Assembly (NCBI GenBank): GCA_030248135.1
Contig: JASANC010003689.1
Location: 1 to 64,000 of the forward strand
From: Theristus sp. LFF4_11
Taxonomy: Eukaryota > Nematoda > Chromadorea > Monhysterida > Xyalidae
Direction: 5' to 3'
DNA: 64,000 bases
Shown in pieces: positions 12,701 to 25,600 of the stretch. The position numbers were made by a program, and so were the translations under genes. How positions within the stretch are numbered: position 1 is the stretch's first letter; each line of letters starts with the position of its first letter. The notes beneath the pieces were generated by a model. It was not told where the DNA came from. It saw nothing but the letters and a program-made list of their open reading frames with translations, and did no database searches.

Positions 12701-15278
12701 CGCTTGAAGATTGAACTCTGGGATTTCAGCAGAGCCTGCCAAACGAAGAAAACCGAAAAACTGTTACAAGTGAATGAATGCAGAATAATTAAACAAATTA
12801 GCATCAAAGGTATGGCAATAGAAAATACAGCAATGGTTCCATTTTGCAATGACGGGCACGTACAGCGGGGAATAGAAATTCGACGTCGTTATCGATGATG
12901 TGCACCTGGTTGCGCGCGAGAGCGTCGATCAATTGGTCAATGTTGCGGATGTGAGGCGCAGGTTGACTGAGCAACTGACCCAAAAGGAGCCCCTGAGAAA
13001 AAAAACTACAATAGTCCAAAAAATTAGATAGCAGAAAACTAAAAACAACTCAAAAATGTCTGGCGATGGAAATAGCGTAGTGCCCCAATAACATAGAATG
13101 AGCAAGCGTTACAACAACCCCAATTTTCATAAATGCATATTTTAAGCGGATCCAAATTTACCTGATAAAGATTCATGAACAGAAACATGGTGAAGCTGAG
13201 GAAAAGGGTGAGCAGTGAACTGGAGGCGAACGTTCTTCGCATTGCGGTCGGTTGCTGTTGTTCCAGCGATTGTTTGTTGTACGACAGAGTGAAAGCTTGC
13301 TTGCATGAATGGATAAGCTGTGCAATTGCTCCGGTTTCCGGTTGCGATTGCTTCGATAGATTGAATGATAAAAATATGTTCCAAAGAAACGAAGCCACCG
13401 TCAGCGTCAGAATGGTGAAGACTGAAAAAAATCGTTCGGTATGGGAAACTTTATCAGACAAGAATAGCATGGCTGGTTATTCAAAATCCACCCAGTCAGA
13501 CACGCTGCACAGTCAAAATTTTCCTTCACGAACTGAAAAGGCGATTTTGCAAGCAGTACCAAAGATGACAGACATTTTTATCTATAGGTAAGGGTACCTA
13601 CCCGTGGGGGTGCCAAATTTTTTTTGGGGGTGGATGGATTTTTTTGTATTATTGAATAGATCTTACGCACACAATGTACATACGGTAGTAAATCACTCAT
13701 ATTTACACTGTACTTTTTTGCATATGTTTACAGCAAACAAAATGACCGACCAAGTAACAGCCATAAATTCACGTCGTAGACAACGAACATTGACGTGAGC
13801 ATCTGGGTGAAGTGCGGCTTCTGGCGGTACATGACCAGGCCGTAAATGTTGCGGAACACTGGGTACGACATGTGGAACTTCTTCTGGCGTTCTGCGTTTA
13901 CCGTGAACGCGTCCATGATGCAGTCGACTTGTCCATTTTCGACTAACGAGAAAACACTGGTGACCTTCGGAGCAGAAAAAAATTGATTAACAATAAATGA
14001 AAAACACATTAAAGACCTGTAGGCACACTGTATGTTTAAAATCAACCGTTCTTGATTTGGATTTTACAGGTTCAATTACTATGCTCATTATGCTCAATTA
14101 ATTTTTGGGGAAAAAATTTTAGGTTTAGACAACAGCGATGGGGAAAGCGAGCAAAAAAACCCCCTCCGCCAAAAACCCAAATAAAAAAAAAAACACATGT
14201 GAAAAAAAAATTTTACCCCCAAAAAAACACTACAAAAAAAAAAAAATGCAAAAAAAATAAAATCCAACCGCCGTAAAATGTCAACTTTTTTTGTTTTTTT
14301 TTTTGCCCACACTGCTTCCTTTTCAACGCACCGTTCTCTTTGGTCGTGCTGGGAGGTGCGGCGTGACTGCGTATAACAGGGTGCATGTGTGCTGACACTT
14401 GTCTACTCGTTTCTGATTGGTAGTTGTGGCCGTGTCTGATTGGTTTGTGTTGACGGGTTCTGTGTGTTGATTGGTTGTTTCTTTCGTAACCCATTAATCC
14501 GGTGTCACGTGATAAATACCCGTGCCCGGCTACTGTTCGTTATCAGTTAGTGCCAGTTCGTGTTTTATCATTTTTTTGCTTTTTGAGCTACTGAACGTTT
14601 TTCCTGTATTTTACGTCAAGAGAGTTTTATCGAAGCTGCGCCGTTTTATTCTTCTCCTATCAACAGTTTTATCCGAGTAAATAATAAAAGAAAAGAAAAG
14701 AGAAAAGAAATGAATTGAATTAACTGTGGAAATATCTGGATACACGTATTAACGACCGACACACACAACCAAACGCAAACCGTTCTTCACATTGAGCAAA
14801 AGTGAAGCGCAAGCTCGACGACGATCCGAGCGCTTCGATCCCCACATCAGCGTTCGAGGCCGGGGGATTCGGAGCGTTGGAGTTCAAGTGAGCCGGCCAT
14901 TTCATTTTATTGTTTCTTGAACCACCAAAATATCTGCCTCCAGAGCAAATAAACCTCTGAGAAATTTGCCACATCAACGAGCTCGTACGTGAGGTTCGTT
15001 ACTTTCATGATGCCTGACACAGCGTCAGCAACGATGCCAGGCCGGCGGCAGTCCAACGATCGATCGAGTGTTTTGGCGCTAAAAATAGCTTAGCTTGGTA
15101 TAGTTGGACTGCAGTGTGTAATGTAATAAACGAGATAAATAATTGTTGATTTCATGGCAGAGTGTTGGAACGAACTGTGTAAAAACACCATGACCAGCAC
15201 TCACTCATAAGCACATTTGTTGTAAAAGTAAGGCGAAATGTAGATCAAGAAACGGACAGTTGTTGATGAATTGCTCAT
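9770..15278 (-). CDS. Ionotropic glutamate receptor-like channel, copy B (no amino-terminal domain)
   Basis: Tandem duplicate of copy A. Nine exons: 15278-15205, 15078-14955, 13964-13751, 13421-13162, 12992-12864, 12735-12620, 10727-10528, 10412-10330, 9943-9770. The last eight exons match copy A in length (124, 214, 260, 129, 116, 200, 83, 174 bp), giving 457 aa. The layout is S1 ([19 protein letters not shown]), M1, M3 ([19 protein letters not shown]), S2 and M4 ([19 protein letters not shown]). At the S1 position where ionotropic receptors usually hold a ligand-binding Arg, this copy reads AER, whereas copy A reads EEH. The intron between 12,620 and 10,727 contains 1.5 kb of telomere-type repeat, and the next-to-last-exon intron region contains a SINE. 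The start was chosen as the in-frame ATG that aligns with copy A. The even exon lengths argue for an intact gene. Confidence 0.85.
10036..10243 (-). mobile_element. tRNA-derived SINE (family 2)
   Basis: Read on the minus strand, the 5' end resembles a tRNA: GTCGCATC acceptor-like start, A-box-like TAGCGCAGGTG, B box AGTTCGAATCT and a near-complementary GATGCGGAC. A non-tRNA body follows that ends in TTCCGGAACCGGCGCGC. It lies in the last intron of receptor copy B. A body-end fragment recurs at 19,279-19,307. Confidence 0.6.
10940..12488 (-). repeat. Interstitial telomere-type array (TTAGGC)n
   Basis: About 1.55 kb of hexamer repeats reading CCTAAG on the plus strand, which is TTAGGC on the minus strand. 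Many copies carry single substitutions (CTTAAG, CCTAAA, CCAAAG, TCTAAG), and larger blocks are duplicated (11,470-11,840 resembles 11,950-12,300). It lies wholly inside one intron of receptor copy B. TTAGGC is the nematode telomeric unit. The Leu-Gly and Arg-Leu open frames across it are artefacts of the repeat. Confidence 0.9.
12508..12572. mobile_element. MITE-1 right-end fragment
   Basis: Matches the right half of the palindromic MITE-1 family (CATCACGTGA, AATCAGCTGATTCCCTATAA, TTAGAGTTCGACT). It directly abuts the telomere-type array. Confidence 0.6.
14280..14893 (+). mobile_element. Solo LTR-like fragment
   Basis: Contains a promoter-like segment (GATAAATACC near 14,511, with an initiator-like TATCAGTTAG 30 bp later), then a T-rich leader and A-rich tract. 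It ends with a roughly 70-bp block (14,823-14,893, including GAGGCCGGGGGATTCGGAGC). That block recurs at 16,436-16,513 and 48,225-48,303, where it ends in GATCCATTACA as LTR ends do here. It lies in the intron between 13,964 and 14,955 of receptor copy B. The left boundary is uncertain. Confidence 0.4.
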
Positions 15279-15299
15279 TTTGAACAGCGGACATGTTTT

Positions 15300-16435
15300 T
15301 GATAGGTTTTAACTGGTGATGTTAAAAACTCAAAAAACATGGTCCAAAACTACTCAATTAGACTTTTTAAACCATATTGTTCAGTCAGTGAACTCAGTGC
15401 TGGCTGGTATTGCGTGGGGTATTTGAAGTGTTTGTTTAAAAAATTGAAATTGATGTACACTGTTGCGACCCACAAATTTGCGCACGAACGAGTTGCAATT
15501 CCGCCTTACCGACTTCTATTTCTGATCAAATTTGGAGCAAACAAAACAAATAAAAACCGTTCTTCACTTTCTAATCAACTTGATCATATTTTAACAACAC
15601 GCAAAAAGTAAACACAAAACACATTTGTAAGTCTAAAATAATACAAGCGAAATTAAACAACTTTTATTTTGATCGTTTAAGCGAATACTTTTTTTTGGTA
15701 CAGGGGCCGCAGAAAGAATAACTGACAAAGGAACACATTCACAATCACAAATACCCGCAAGGAAACCAACCCATTCAAATATGATAATCAACAAAAAAAA
15801 ACAAAAAATGTCAACAAAAGCCAAAGAAATCAGCCAAAACATAAAAGAAGCAGGAACTAACTGAATAATTGTGAATAAAACGAACCTGAAGTTTGCTGGA
15901 AACTAGGTGGAGGAGAACAAGGAGCTAGCTGTGACCAGAACAAAATGAAAAAACAAGCAAAATGAGTCAAAAGATACAAACTAACAAAACATGCTGTAAA
16001 AAGTCTGAATCGAAACTGGCATGTGGCAAGAGTCTGTGGGAAAAGGGGCAGCTCTGCAAAGCGAAGCGAGCGAATGGTTTTTTTGATATTTTAAAAAATT
16101 TCATTCAACTCAGTAAGTTTTGAACAGGCAAAAAGTGTCGGACAGCCAACCGTTAGCTCAGCAGTCAAGAGACAAATGAGCCTTCCATTTTTTTGCGAAA
16201 AGCAGGAAACGCCCGTAAAACTTTGTAAAGAACATCGGACATGTTAGGAGCACATACATAGCGGCCAAACAATATTGGAAAGGAGTTGGCCAACGTCGAA
16301 GTAAACTAAAAAAGAGAAAGAATTGTGGAATTGGAATTGAAGTTGAGCAACAAACACAGCACACTACACGCTATCGTAACCGAACCCTAAATAATTAACT
16401 TGCTGAATTTCCTTGAACTCCGTCTCGACAACAGT
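15300..16435. other. Intergenic, upstream of receptor copy B
   Basis: No gene is seen. A short stretch (CGCAAAAAGTAAACACAAAAC, near 15,600) resembles one upstream of copy A near 4350, so the tandem duplication probably extends into the promoter region. The rest is A/T-rich with no recognisable element. Confidence 0.4.
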
Positions 16436-16513
16436 TTCCGAACGCTTTGATCCATACATCAGCTTTCGAGGCCGGGGGATTCGAAGCGTCGGAGTTCAAC
16501 AGTGATCCATTAC
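16436..16513 (+). repeat. LTR 3'-end fragment
   Basis: Shares a roughly 75-bp block (CATCAGCTTTCGAGGCCGGG) with 14,823-14,893 and 48,225-48,303, and ends GTGATCCATTACA. This is the same terminus as the LTR at 4551-4924. Confidence 0.5.
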
Positions 16514-16653
16514 ACCAGAGCAACACACTTCACCTTTTTTGCTTTACTCATTTTCATCATTTGAATTGAACAGCAAAAGGATGCAAAAGAACTTAATGAA
16601 ATCACGTGTTATGCTTTCCAGGTGTTATTTCCTTTTCGCAGTTTTGCATTTCT

Positions 16654-19600
16654 TCAGAGTTTGTTCACAACAGTGCTGTTATCACGAACATCAGTTTCCC
16701 GGCTAGTCTCTAAATTGGACAATCTGACCACGGGATGCTGGTGAGGTTGGATTTTAGCATCATTTTTGCACAGCGACTTCAGATAATCACCGTTGTTGAA
16801 TGCCGCGTTTTTATTGTTTTCATCAACGTTGCCGCGACCCTTTGTCTTGTTTTCATCAGCGTCAGGTTCGCCCAGTGCCGTTGGACAGAAGATACCGCTC
16901 AGCAAGAAGACAACAATCTGAAAGCACAAATAGAAAAACCTGTAGCAGAACGTGAACTGAAACTGAAAATTGAATCAAGAGTTTCGCTTTTAACGCAGCA
17001 TTTGGTTGTGCTGCATGGTACTCTAAAGCGGCATTCATGAAACAGTATTTAGTGACGCGTAGCTGTGTTAAAACATAGCTACGCGGTCACTAAATGCTGC
17101 TTCATGAATGCCCCTAAACGCAAACCACGTCATAAAGCAGGCCTGATCATATAAAACTTTAACTTTAACGTAAAAATCGGACCTGCACAAGTGACATGAT
17201 TGAAGCGCCGAGAAAGAGTCCAAGTTGCCCGCCGATCTGTGAAATGAAACCGTTCACTGTGATCGCATTTTGTTCGTCGACAGTGGCGAACTGAAAAAAA
17301 ATCGATGACAAAAAATGTAATATAATTAGCAAGACAAGGACGAAAAAACAAGAGCACGCCATAAATGCAATCGTGAGAAATCAAATACGGCATGATTTTT
17401 AGTCGTAAACTGCTGGTGAAACTAATATATGCTTACCTTTGGGAACGGAAAATTCAAAAGAATCACTAAAACAACACAAGCAAACCTGCATCTCTTGAAA
17501 AGCGACTCTCAACGCGATGAATTGATCTGTTGGACCATTAGACGGAAGCTTTTCTTTTTCTCTCTCATTTTGTTCAGAGAGACGAATCAACGCCTCAGCT
17601 GTAAAAACATGGCGTAATGTTGTGGGACATTTTTTGGGACCAATAACTGATTTCACTGAATATTCTGGTGGAATTGGAAATCAAAGCACACTTTGACGAT
17701 TTATTTTTCAGAAATTAACTGAAAAAAAAACTGACAGAACAATCGCGAATAACTGGTCGACAAGCTGTATTCCCAGTAGAAGCAGCTCGGTTTGCATTCG
17801 CGATGCGACGCGCACTGCGCTGCTTTGCGCGTCGTCGTCTGCAGGCAGCGTAATTCGTGCGGTTGGAGGCAAATGCGGTATATGGAACTGGAATTTTTGG
17901 TCGAGTTTTTTTTGCAAATTTATTTCTGTCGAACATCGATTAGTTCGTCAACAGCAACAACACACGTTGCCGACCTGTTCGCAATGAACTCCAACGGCGT
18001 GAATGGCCCGCAGCCGCAGTTGAGCATCGCTAGGTAATACAAGCAGTCAGCTCTGAGAGTTTATCAGTGCAACGTTGTTGAAAGTACGATCATGGAGCAA
18101 GGCTAAATGTTTGCAACTTTGGCAAATTCAACTTTGCCTGGTGGTCTATCAAACACTCACGAACACGAGCCTATCAGACAAATTAGAGAAAAGTTGCGCT
18201 CTCTGCGCATTTAAAAGGTGGAATATTTATTAAGCGGCATTCATGAAGCAGCGTTTGGTGACGCGTAGCTGTGTTACAACATGGGTACGCGGTCATTAAA
18301 TACTGCTTCATGAATGCCCGTTCGAACGCAGTTGAATTCAATTCTCGTCGCTCAAGCGCAACCAATCGAACGCAGCACACCTGCAAGTTGCGTCGGAGTA
18401 AGGAAACGTCGTCAGACTTCGCTTGACGTCCGACTGGCAAGTGCCGTACTGCTTCGCTTGCTGCAGGTTGAATCGTGTCGCCCGCAGTTGCACGCTGACG
18501 CTCATGCCAAGCGGCACGTCGATACCGGCCGCCAGGATCGGATTGAACTCGTTTTGTATGCGAATCTGAACTCGCGGGTAAACCGGTGGCGTACTTATTA
18601 TCTTTTATTTTCGTTCCGGGACTCAATGTGTTTGCACACACGGGGATGTAGGAAATGGTTTCACGGAATTGAAAACTTTAGGTTACGGTTCGGTTGTGGG
18701 AGTTTTCCACAGGACGTGCGAAACTTTTGTGCCTGCGGTCTTCCTGAAACGATAATATTCTTTCGGAGAAAGTTTGTGGTGGGCACAAAAGATTCACGCT
18801 CCCTGGCGAGAAAAGATGCACACAGCTGAAGCAAAAAAGTCCGACTACCCAATACGACGGCGCCGCAAATTTGAGTTGCCGCGCAATTTATGAAAAGATT
18901 CCCTATATATCCGCACACGTGCAAAAGTGCACTGAGTCTCGAAAAAAACAAAAGAAACGATAATAATAAATTGATGAACAATACGTGATTGCATTTGAGA
19001 ATTGGAGAAACTGGATCGCAGGAATTGAGAATGATCGGAACATTTGGCGTGCTGCTTGGATCGAGATCGAAAAGACACGAAATAGCAAAGGGAACAAACG
19101 TTGACACCGGTGTCAGCCTTCGGGTATTCTTTCCAGTGATTACTCGGCTCGAATTTCATCAACACCGAAAATCCGTCGAAGATTGAGACCTAGTGATTTC
19201 ATAAATTTTTGCAACATGGTTGTTTTTCGGTGTTAAACGTGTTTCTGCTTTTTTTATTTTTATTTATTTAATTATACGCGCGCCGGTTCCGGAAACCTTG
19301 GTTGGTTGCTGTTTTCGTTTTTCCGAGCGGAAACATAGCATACCTGGCTGGCATTTTTCTTGAACAGAAAACACCGACCGAACTGCGGATCACTGAATGG
19401 AATCAACGTCTCGGTACAGTTGTGCGCTTGCAGTTCGTAAGCACAGCCGTCGAATGTCTGAGAGAGTGGAAAAGTAAAACATTTGCACAATTAAAACATT
19501 CAAGTGGTGATTCGATCAATAAAAACGTTAGATAATTGTCTGGAAGAAAAGTGTAATATGAAGGTTCAACGTAGCTTTCAAGAATTTTAGTGAGCCACAG

Positions 19601-21075
19601 TGGAATCAGCCAACACAAAAGAATACGATAACAACCTTGTCGACATCCAGTCCAATCTGGTCATAGACTTTCGTAATGTCAATCACAAGTTCATCGTCGT
19701 TTCCGTCATGTCTCAATAATCGCTTCAAGTTTCTCCAGTTTTCCGCGAAAACATCGACGACCTCAGCATTTCCGTTCGATTGTCGGTCGTAAAGCTGCGC
19801 CAACTCCTGCCATACTTTTTCATAAATTTCCTGAGCTTTCTCTGCGGTGATGTTCGCTCGATTGATCAGGAGTTGCTTTGCTTCTATGGCGGCGGTTGAA
19901 TTTGGTGCGGTCAACTGAAATTTTGCAGCTGTCAAAAGTTATATGATTCGGTTTTTGTTTTTTTCTGCAACTTCCTGATTCTTTTTAAATTTGAACGAAA
20001 ATACAAAGTGAACTAAAGACTTGTTGTCATTGTTGTTGTTGGGGATTTTGGGCGATTTTTAGCTAGAGCTGACCCAGAAAAGCGTACAGAACGCCGTCGA
20101 GTAGGGTTCCCATCGAGTTTTCTCCGTCATTCCCACCGTCATCGAGTACCTGTACACCCCTCGGCTGGGCTTGATTCCCCTAACGCACAGACTCGAGTCT
20201 AATGCGCTAACACCAGGCCACGAAATTGTTCTACTGGTGCTTAACACTTGCCAAAATACCACAAACATAATTTTAAAACCCCCAAAATGCAAAAAAACCA
20301 AGATGACCACAATCGAACAGCATTACTGTGTCCGAGAACAAAACAATCGCTTACAAAAACCATCGGTTCCGCAGCGCGCAATCGCTGCTCCACCAACCAA
20401 CTGAATTCATTCGTTGCTTCGAGGAAAATCAATTTTTGATTCGTTGGAAGACTAACGACGAAATTTACAAGCGATGGTGGGAAACGTGCCTGAAATATGA
20501 AATTTTAAAAAAACCTAAAATATCCAGCCTCTCTGAGTACTGGACTGATAATCAGCAATATTTTTTTTAATTGTTATCGTTGATTTTCAAAATTTCAGCC
20601 GTTAAACCCCAACCCGCCTTACCAGTTTCACTTTCGTTGCGTTCACTGTCTCAGAAGGGCAAATGAGAATGTGCGGCAGTTTCATTGTGTCATTCGAGTG
20701 ATACTTGTAGGTAGTGATTATTGGGCTGCCGAGAAAGTCACCGAGAACCTGAAAGTTTTTTTCAAAAAAGGCTTCCGTAAAGATTTAAAAATTAAAATTT
20801 GAACATTATTGCAAGAAATTATGGTTCACTGGTAAAAAAAACTCTTTACTGGTGGTTCGGATGCAACCAATTAGAAAATCCAAAAGTCTTGCAATTTTTC
20901 ACAAAGCCGAATTACACTGTACCTGATAAATGCCATATCCAGCGGCAATAAACCCTCCTATCAATAGCACGACCCAGAGCACTTTCGGCAGAATTTGGTG
21001 TTGTCGCCAGTTCCTGGCGTAATCGGCGAAACCGTGAATCGTGGTTTGATCGCAGAAAATCAAGAATTGTCGCAT
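16654..21075 (-). CDS. DEG/ENaC (degenerin/ASIC family) sodium channel subunit
   Basis: Amiloride-sensitive type cation channel subunit, expected to trimerise in the plasma membrane. Eleven exons: 21075-20923, 20748-20623, 19914-19636, 19457-19344, 19189-19100, 18565-18381, 18052-17975, 17887-17736, 17598-17486, 17290-17183, 16917-16654. Phases agree throughout and give 553 aa. The cytosolic N-terminus has the family HG gating motif (CDQTTIHGF, His14-Gly15). TM1 is about residues 31-52 (LWVVLLIGGFIAAGYGIYQV). The extracellular domain carries the Cys-rich core (YSDATCRADCLYYLAMLNCG, then CKPSCFYWEYSLSTSYS). TM2 (about 452-477) has the pre-filter and filter segment GGQLGLFLGASIMSLVQ, including the G-x-S filter. 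The acidic/polar C-terminal tail is about 75 aa. Introns hold a SINE and palindromic mini-elements. Whether it is mechano-, peptide- or proton-gated cannot be told. Confidence 0.9.
17030..17112. mobile_element. Short palindromic MITE (about 84 bp)
   Basis: Nearly perfect hairpin whose arms read GGCATTCATGAAACAGTATT and its inverse, with an ACGCGTAGCT / AGCTACGCG core. Sister copies are at 18,236-18,319 and, as a half, at 52,779-52,833. It lies in an intron of the DEG/ENaC gene. Confidence 0.7.
18236..18319. mobile_element. Short palindromic MITE (about 84 bp)
   Basis: Second copy of the hairpin element at 17,030-17,112, with arms GGCATTCATGAAGCAG and inverse. It lies in the DEG/ENaC intron between 18,052 and 18,381. 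Confidence 0.7.
20024..20225 (-). mobile_element. tRNA-derived SINE (family 1) with (AAC)n tail
   Basis: Inverse copy of the SINE at 37,480-37,678. On the minus strand a tRNA-like head (GGTGTTAGCGCATTAGACTC, GGGGAATCAAGCCC) is followed by a body (GAGAAAACTCGATGGGAACC, GGCGTTCTGTACGCTT) and an AAC-repeat tail. It is inserted in intron 2 of the DEG/ENaC gene. Confidence 0.65.
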
Positions 21076-22605
21076 TTTAGTTATTCTATCTCACATGTAA
21101 CTCAAGTTTTCACAGAATAACCTTTGACAGCTTCTGCAGCACCGTTTTACTGTTGTTCATATCACAAAGTGGAGAGAAAGCACAAAGCGGTAACTTCAAA
21201 TTTTCTTTCAAATCATTCAAATTATTCCAGTCTATGGTTTCAAATCGCTTCTGTTTCTATATCTCTTCTTGCCGAAACTTGTTTACATGTAATACACCTA
21301 TGTTTAGCAAGAGATTCCAAAAAAAATCCGGAAACCTTTTTCAGCATTAGCGAAAACATGTTCAAGTGAAATGCTGCACCTACTGTACACGGCCATGCAT
21401 GTACTGCAGTCAGCGTTGTTTTGTTATGCTGAATTTATTGGCAGCTAGTAAAACTTTTTTATGTCTGCAATTTTATTTTGGGTTTTATCCACAATAACAA
21501 TATCCATATCTATAACAAGGATTAGTGACATGTATTTGGTGAAGTAAAAGTATATGTGCATTTTTTTCATCTGGACAAATAAGTTCAGAAATAAAGACTT
21601 TTTCTCTCGACGATCAAATCGGCTGACAGATTAGTTCAACAAATTTCAGAATTTGTCATTAAACATACTAATAATAACAACAATAATATTTACAAGAAGT
21701 TTTCAAAAACTTTTGTTTTTATTCAAAAATCTCGTTGATGAACTTAAAGCATACGACTAATATTCATAATAATAAGCGACAAATCGGTTTCTATGTCTCT
21801 TTCAATATTGTGTCAGTTCCATTTTCCAACAGTGCATCATTGGTCGCAAACAAACAACAAAAAGTGACATGGCACATTAATGAATTTATAACAGATGTTG
21901 AGTTGGAATTGGTATTTTCGGCAGCAACTAATTTCCATTTAGTATGCACAATAATTTACTGCGCTGAAGCATTCATGTAAGTGCTGATGATTTTTCATGA
22001 ACACTTTTACGGATTGTCAAACAAGCTGACATTAAGCACATCACCGAGAAAAAACAAACAGTTTTCGACACCCAAAAAGAAAAAGATATAAAAAACTGCG
22101 TACTTTCTAGATTCACAGCAAAACTGCTGTTAGAAACAAGGCTGCGATTCATACAATGGCGACCAAAAGTATGCAAACCCTGCGCGCGCGCGTCATCGAC
22201 TTACACATATAAATGTCAGCACAACCCAGAGCTAAAAAATGACGAACTTTTGGAAAATCAGTTTATGTTTTTGATCAGACGAATAAAAAACACGTCTGGG
22301 CGACTGCTGTTCTGAAAAGAACGCGTTTCTATGTTGTCGTTTTTCGTCACTTTTCGCAGTCCGCTAAAAAAACCACGTGAACATTGATTTCCAAATGTTT
22401 TAACATTTTTTAAATGACACTTATGGAAACCAAACAGCGCTGAAAGTTTCAGCTCGAATGTTACACGCACATAAACTGCAAATCATTAAAAAACCCTAAT
22501 TTTCGGTGATCTTTGTGTAGAGTCACAAAGTCGCATATACCACCATGGGGGTTTCCAAACTTTTGACCGCCACACACACACACACACGCTTATATCCAAA
22601 AGATT
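21076..22605. other. Intergenic, no gene recognised
   Basis: Upstream of the DEG/ENaC start and downstream of receptor copy C. AT-rich with short microsatellites (GCGCGCGC near 22,185; (CA)n near 22,573). Short open frames (21,124-21,369; 21,735-21,980) show no domain. Confidence 0.4.
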
Positions 22606-25600
22606 TTAACAAAACCTGCTAGACAATCGTCCTTTTCGTTTTCCCACCACCATTATCTTCGTCATCAAACCCCATTCCACGACGAATACAACCAGTCCGA
22701 ATGCAAGACCGAACAGGAATAGAGCGAGCGCACCAAGTAATTTGCTCAAAGTCATCTGATCCGTGTGAACATGGCCCAGCGGTTTCGGTGGAGTTTTGTG
22801 CCTTTGCGAAATGAGAGTTTTGTACAAAGGATTTGAATCTGGACACACTGATTGGTATAGCACACTTACAAACTGGTGTTTTGATAGTGCATTATTCAGT
22901 AAAATAGTGTCACGAGAGATACATTTACCGTAAAGTCTTGCATATAAGGTTCCTCCCACTTATAAGACCCCCACCCAAAAGTGGGCGGAGTGTCACACGG
23001 CGGGAAACCAAAAAATTCAAATTTTTGATTCGGTCAAAATCCCACCCCGTTTATAAGGACCGAAATTCCTAATCTTTGCGTTATAAGACCTCCTCCCATT
23101 TATAAGGTTGTCACACAAAATTCCACTTTTTTCAGAAATTTTTGATTTTCAAATTTATATAAGGAGACCTTATATGCAAGACTTTACGGTATTTTCGTTT
23201 CGAACGTCAAAAAATATCAAGTGAGCAGAACACCCATGTTCTCACCTTGAAGAGCACCGATCAAAAAAATAATCATTGTACTCGCCCGGCACAGCCATTA
23301 GCTCTTCCCATCTGACGATAATTTCTTGATTGATCCGCTCAATCAGCGTCTCATCAACCGCATCAACGCGAAAGAACAGCGTTCCATAAATTGCGGGCAA
23401 GTCCGGCACAACCAGATAGGACCAACGGTCCGCCTCAGCACACAGGTCAAGTTTGTCGATTAGGAAAGCGCTCTCGCCAAACCTGAACTTCTGTACTGTT
23501 TGAAGACTCAATGATAGTTGCCCATTGACAAACGGACACCACCCCGCACACACACTCACGCACCCAGTGGCGGTAATGTCGTATGTGTGCTGGTGTGTTT
23601 GTCTGTCACTGTGCAATATCATGATAAATACAGTATGGTCGAATAAATAAGGCAGTCTCATTCAAGGCGAGATTAGTCGCAGACTAGGAGTTGCCTTTCT
23701 TAAAAATGCCAATATATTCGCCAATCGAGTGTGCAGCGTATAAAGAATGAGCAGAATAGCAGAATAAACCAATTAATTTAAGAAACCTGCTAAATTTGAC
23801 ACACAATTGGGTTTCTGAACGTCTTTTTTCTTTTATTCAAATTTCGCGCGCTTCTTGCACCCTGAAAAAAGCTGCCATGTTTAATCGGCCACACTGTACA
23901 TACGGTCATGATAAATGTGCAATGTCAGACTGTACAAGGTTCATTGTAGGGCTCTACAGTCGAACTGTAAATTATAGGTAATCAGCTGATTGTTTGGGGC
24001 AGTTTGGGGTTACGGTATGTGTATGCTTTCTGTGCACGCATTGCTGTGGGGGGGGGGGTGGAGTTCGGTGTTGCAGTTTAGGATAAGGAACGACTCATTG
24101 CAAGCAACCTCTGATTTATTTTGTGTGGGGCCATTTCATTTTGTGTGGGGCCATTTATTATGTGTACGGCCGTTCATTTTGTCTTGGGCTATTTATTTTG
24201 TGAAGGGCCATTCATTTTGTCTTGGGCTATTTATTTTGTGAAGGGCCATTCATTTTGTCTTGGGCCATTTAGATATTTTGTGTATGGCCATTCATTTTGT
24301 ATTGGGCCATTTATTTTGTGTGGGGCCATTTCATTTTGTGTGGGGCCATTTATTATGTGTACGGCCGTTCATTTTGTCTTGGGCTATTTATTTTGTGAAG
24401 GGCCATTCATTTTGTCTTGGGCTATTTATTTTGTGAAGGGCCATTCATTTTGTCTTGGGCTATTTATTTTGTGAAGGGCCATTCATTTTGTCTTGGGCCA
24501 TTTAGATATTTTGTGTATGGCCATTCATTTTGTATTGGGCCATTTATTTTGTGTGGGGCTATTTATTTTGTCTTGGGCCACGCACTAGTAAAGAGCGCCT
24601 TTCTTTGTTTAGAGAGAGTCGCGTTTCACAAAAGCACAAAACCGCACCAACCAGCGCAGATGTGCGAACTTTCCTCCGTGGTCGTCCGCGCGCAGCAACT
24701 CGCCGAGCTCCTCGTAACCAGAGACGATCTTCACGGCTTGCTCGCGATTTCTCGCCAACGTTTTTATGAATCGACTCACCGGTCCGTTGTTTTGCGCCAG
24801 CCAGCCGAACTCGGCGATCACGTCAGAGAGAGCGAGCAGCGCAAGGTCGCCGCGTTGGATGGCCTGCACAAAAAAACGGCGGTGGCGGGGACACAGACAG
24901 CAGAAAATGGCGTATTTCTGAGCGACACTGGTAGCTGTTTTTCGGCAGCTTTTTTGCTACATGTTTTTCATCAGTTGCGTTTTTGAACGAATCCAACGAA
25001 ATAATAATGAGATCCAATCGTGTTGTGTGTGACGGAGAAAGGTGATTGTTTTCAAATACCTGCACCAATGCAAAAACAAACAGACTTTCCAAACCGACCA
25101 ATCAGTTTGCAGCGACTGCAAAACGTGCACACTTGTGCTGAGTTGAAGCAGTCAACAGTTGAAGCGCAACACCACTCACTGACCGCCGTTATCTGCTCGA
25201 GCGACTCGTACAGTTGCTGCCGTTGGCGGACTAACGCGTTCACGAGAATGGCGTTCTGGTACAAACTGACCGCGACCAGCCCGAACACCAACGCGTAGCA
25301 CAGCCACAGCGTTTTGGTCGCCTTCAATCGGTAGTGCTCGCGGTGCAGGTCGGTGCCGATTTGCGATGGAATCATGTTCTTGCCGATCATCCAATTTCGA
25401 TTGCATTTTTCAGAAGTCGTACTGAATTTCGACGTTCTCTCGTGTTTTCTGATCAACTGTTCGTAGTAGATCATCAGAATGACCACTAATGTTGAGACGC
25501 CGAATAGGGACGCCCACAGTTCGCCGGAGAAACCGCGAAAAATCGAAGAAGCTTTTGAAATCAATGAAATGTGAGGCTTTTGAATGAGAATTACTGGACG

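Noticed and set aside
14052..14312. Lys-rich and Phe-rich open frames on both strands
   Set aside because: They come from an A-rich low-complexity stretch in an intron.
24121..24986. Plus-strand open frame of Phe/Gly/Cys-rich repeats
   Set aside because: It is generated by the 36-bp tandem repeat in an intron and then reads antisense to a receptor exon.
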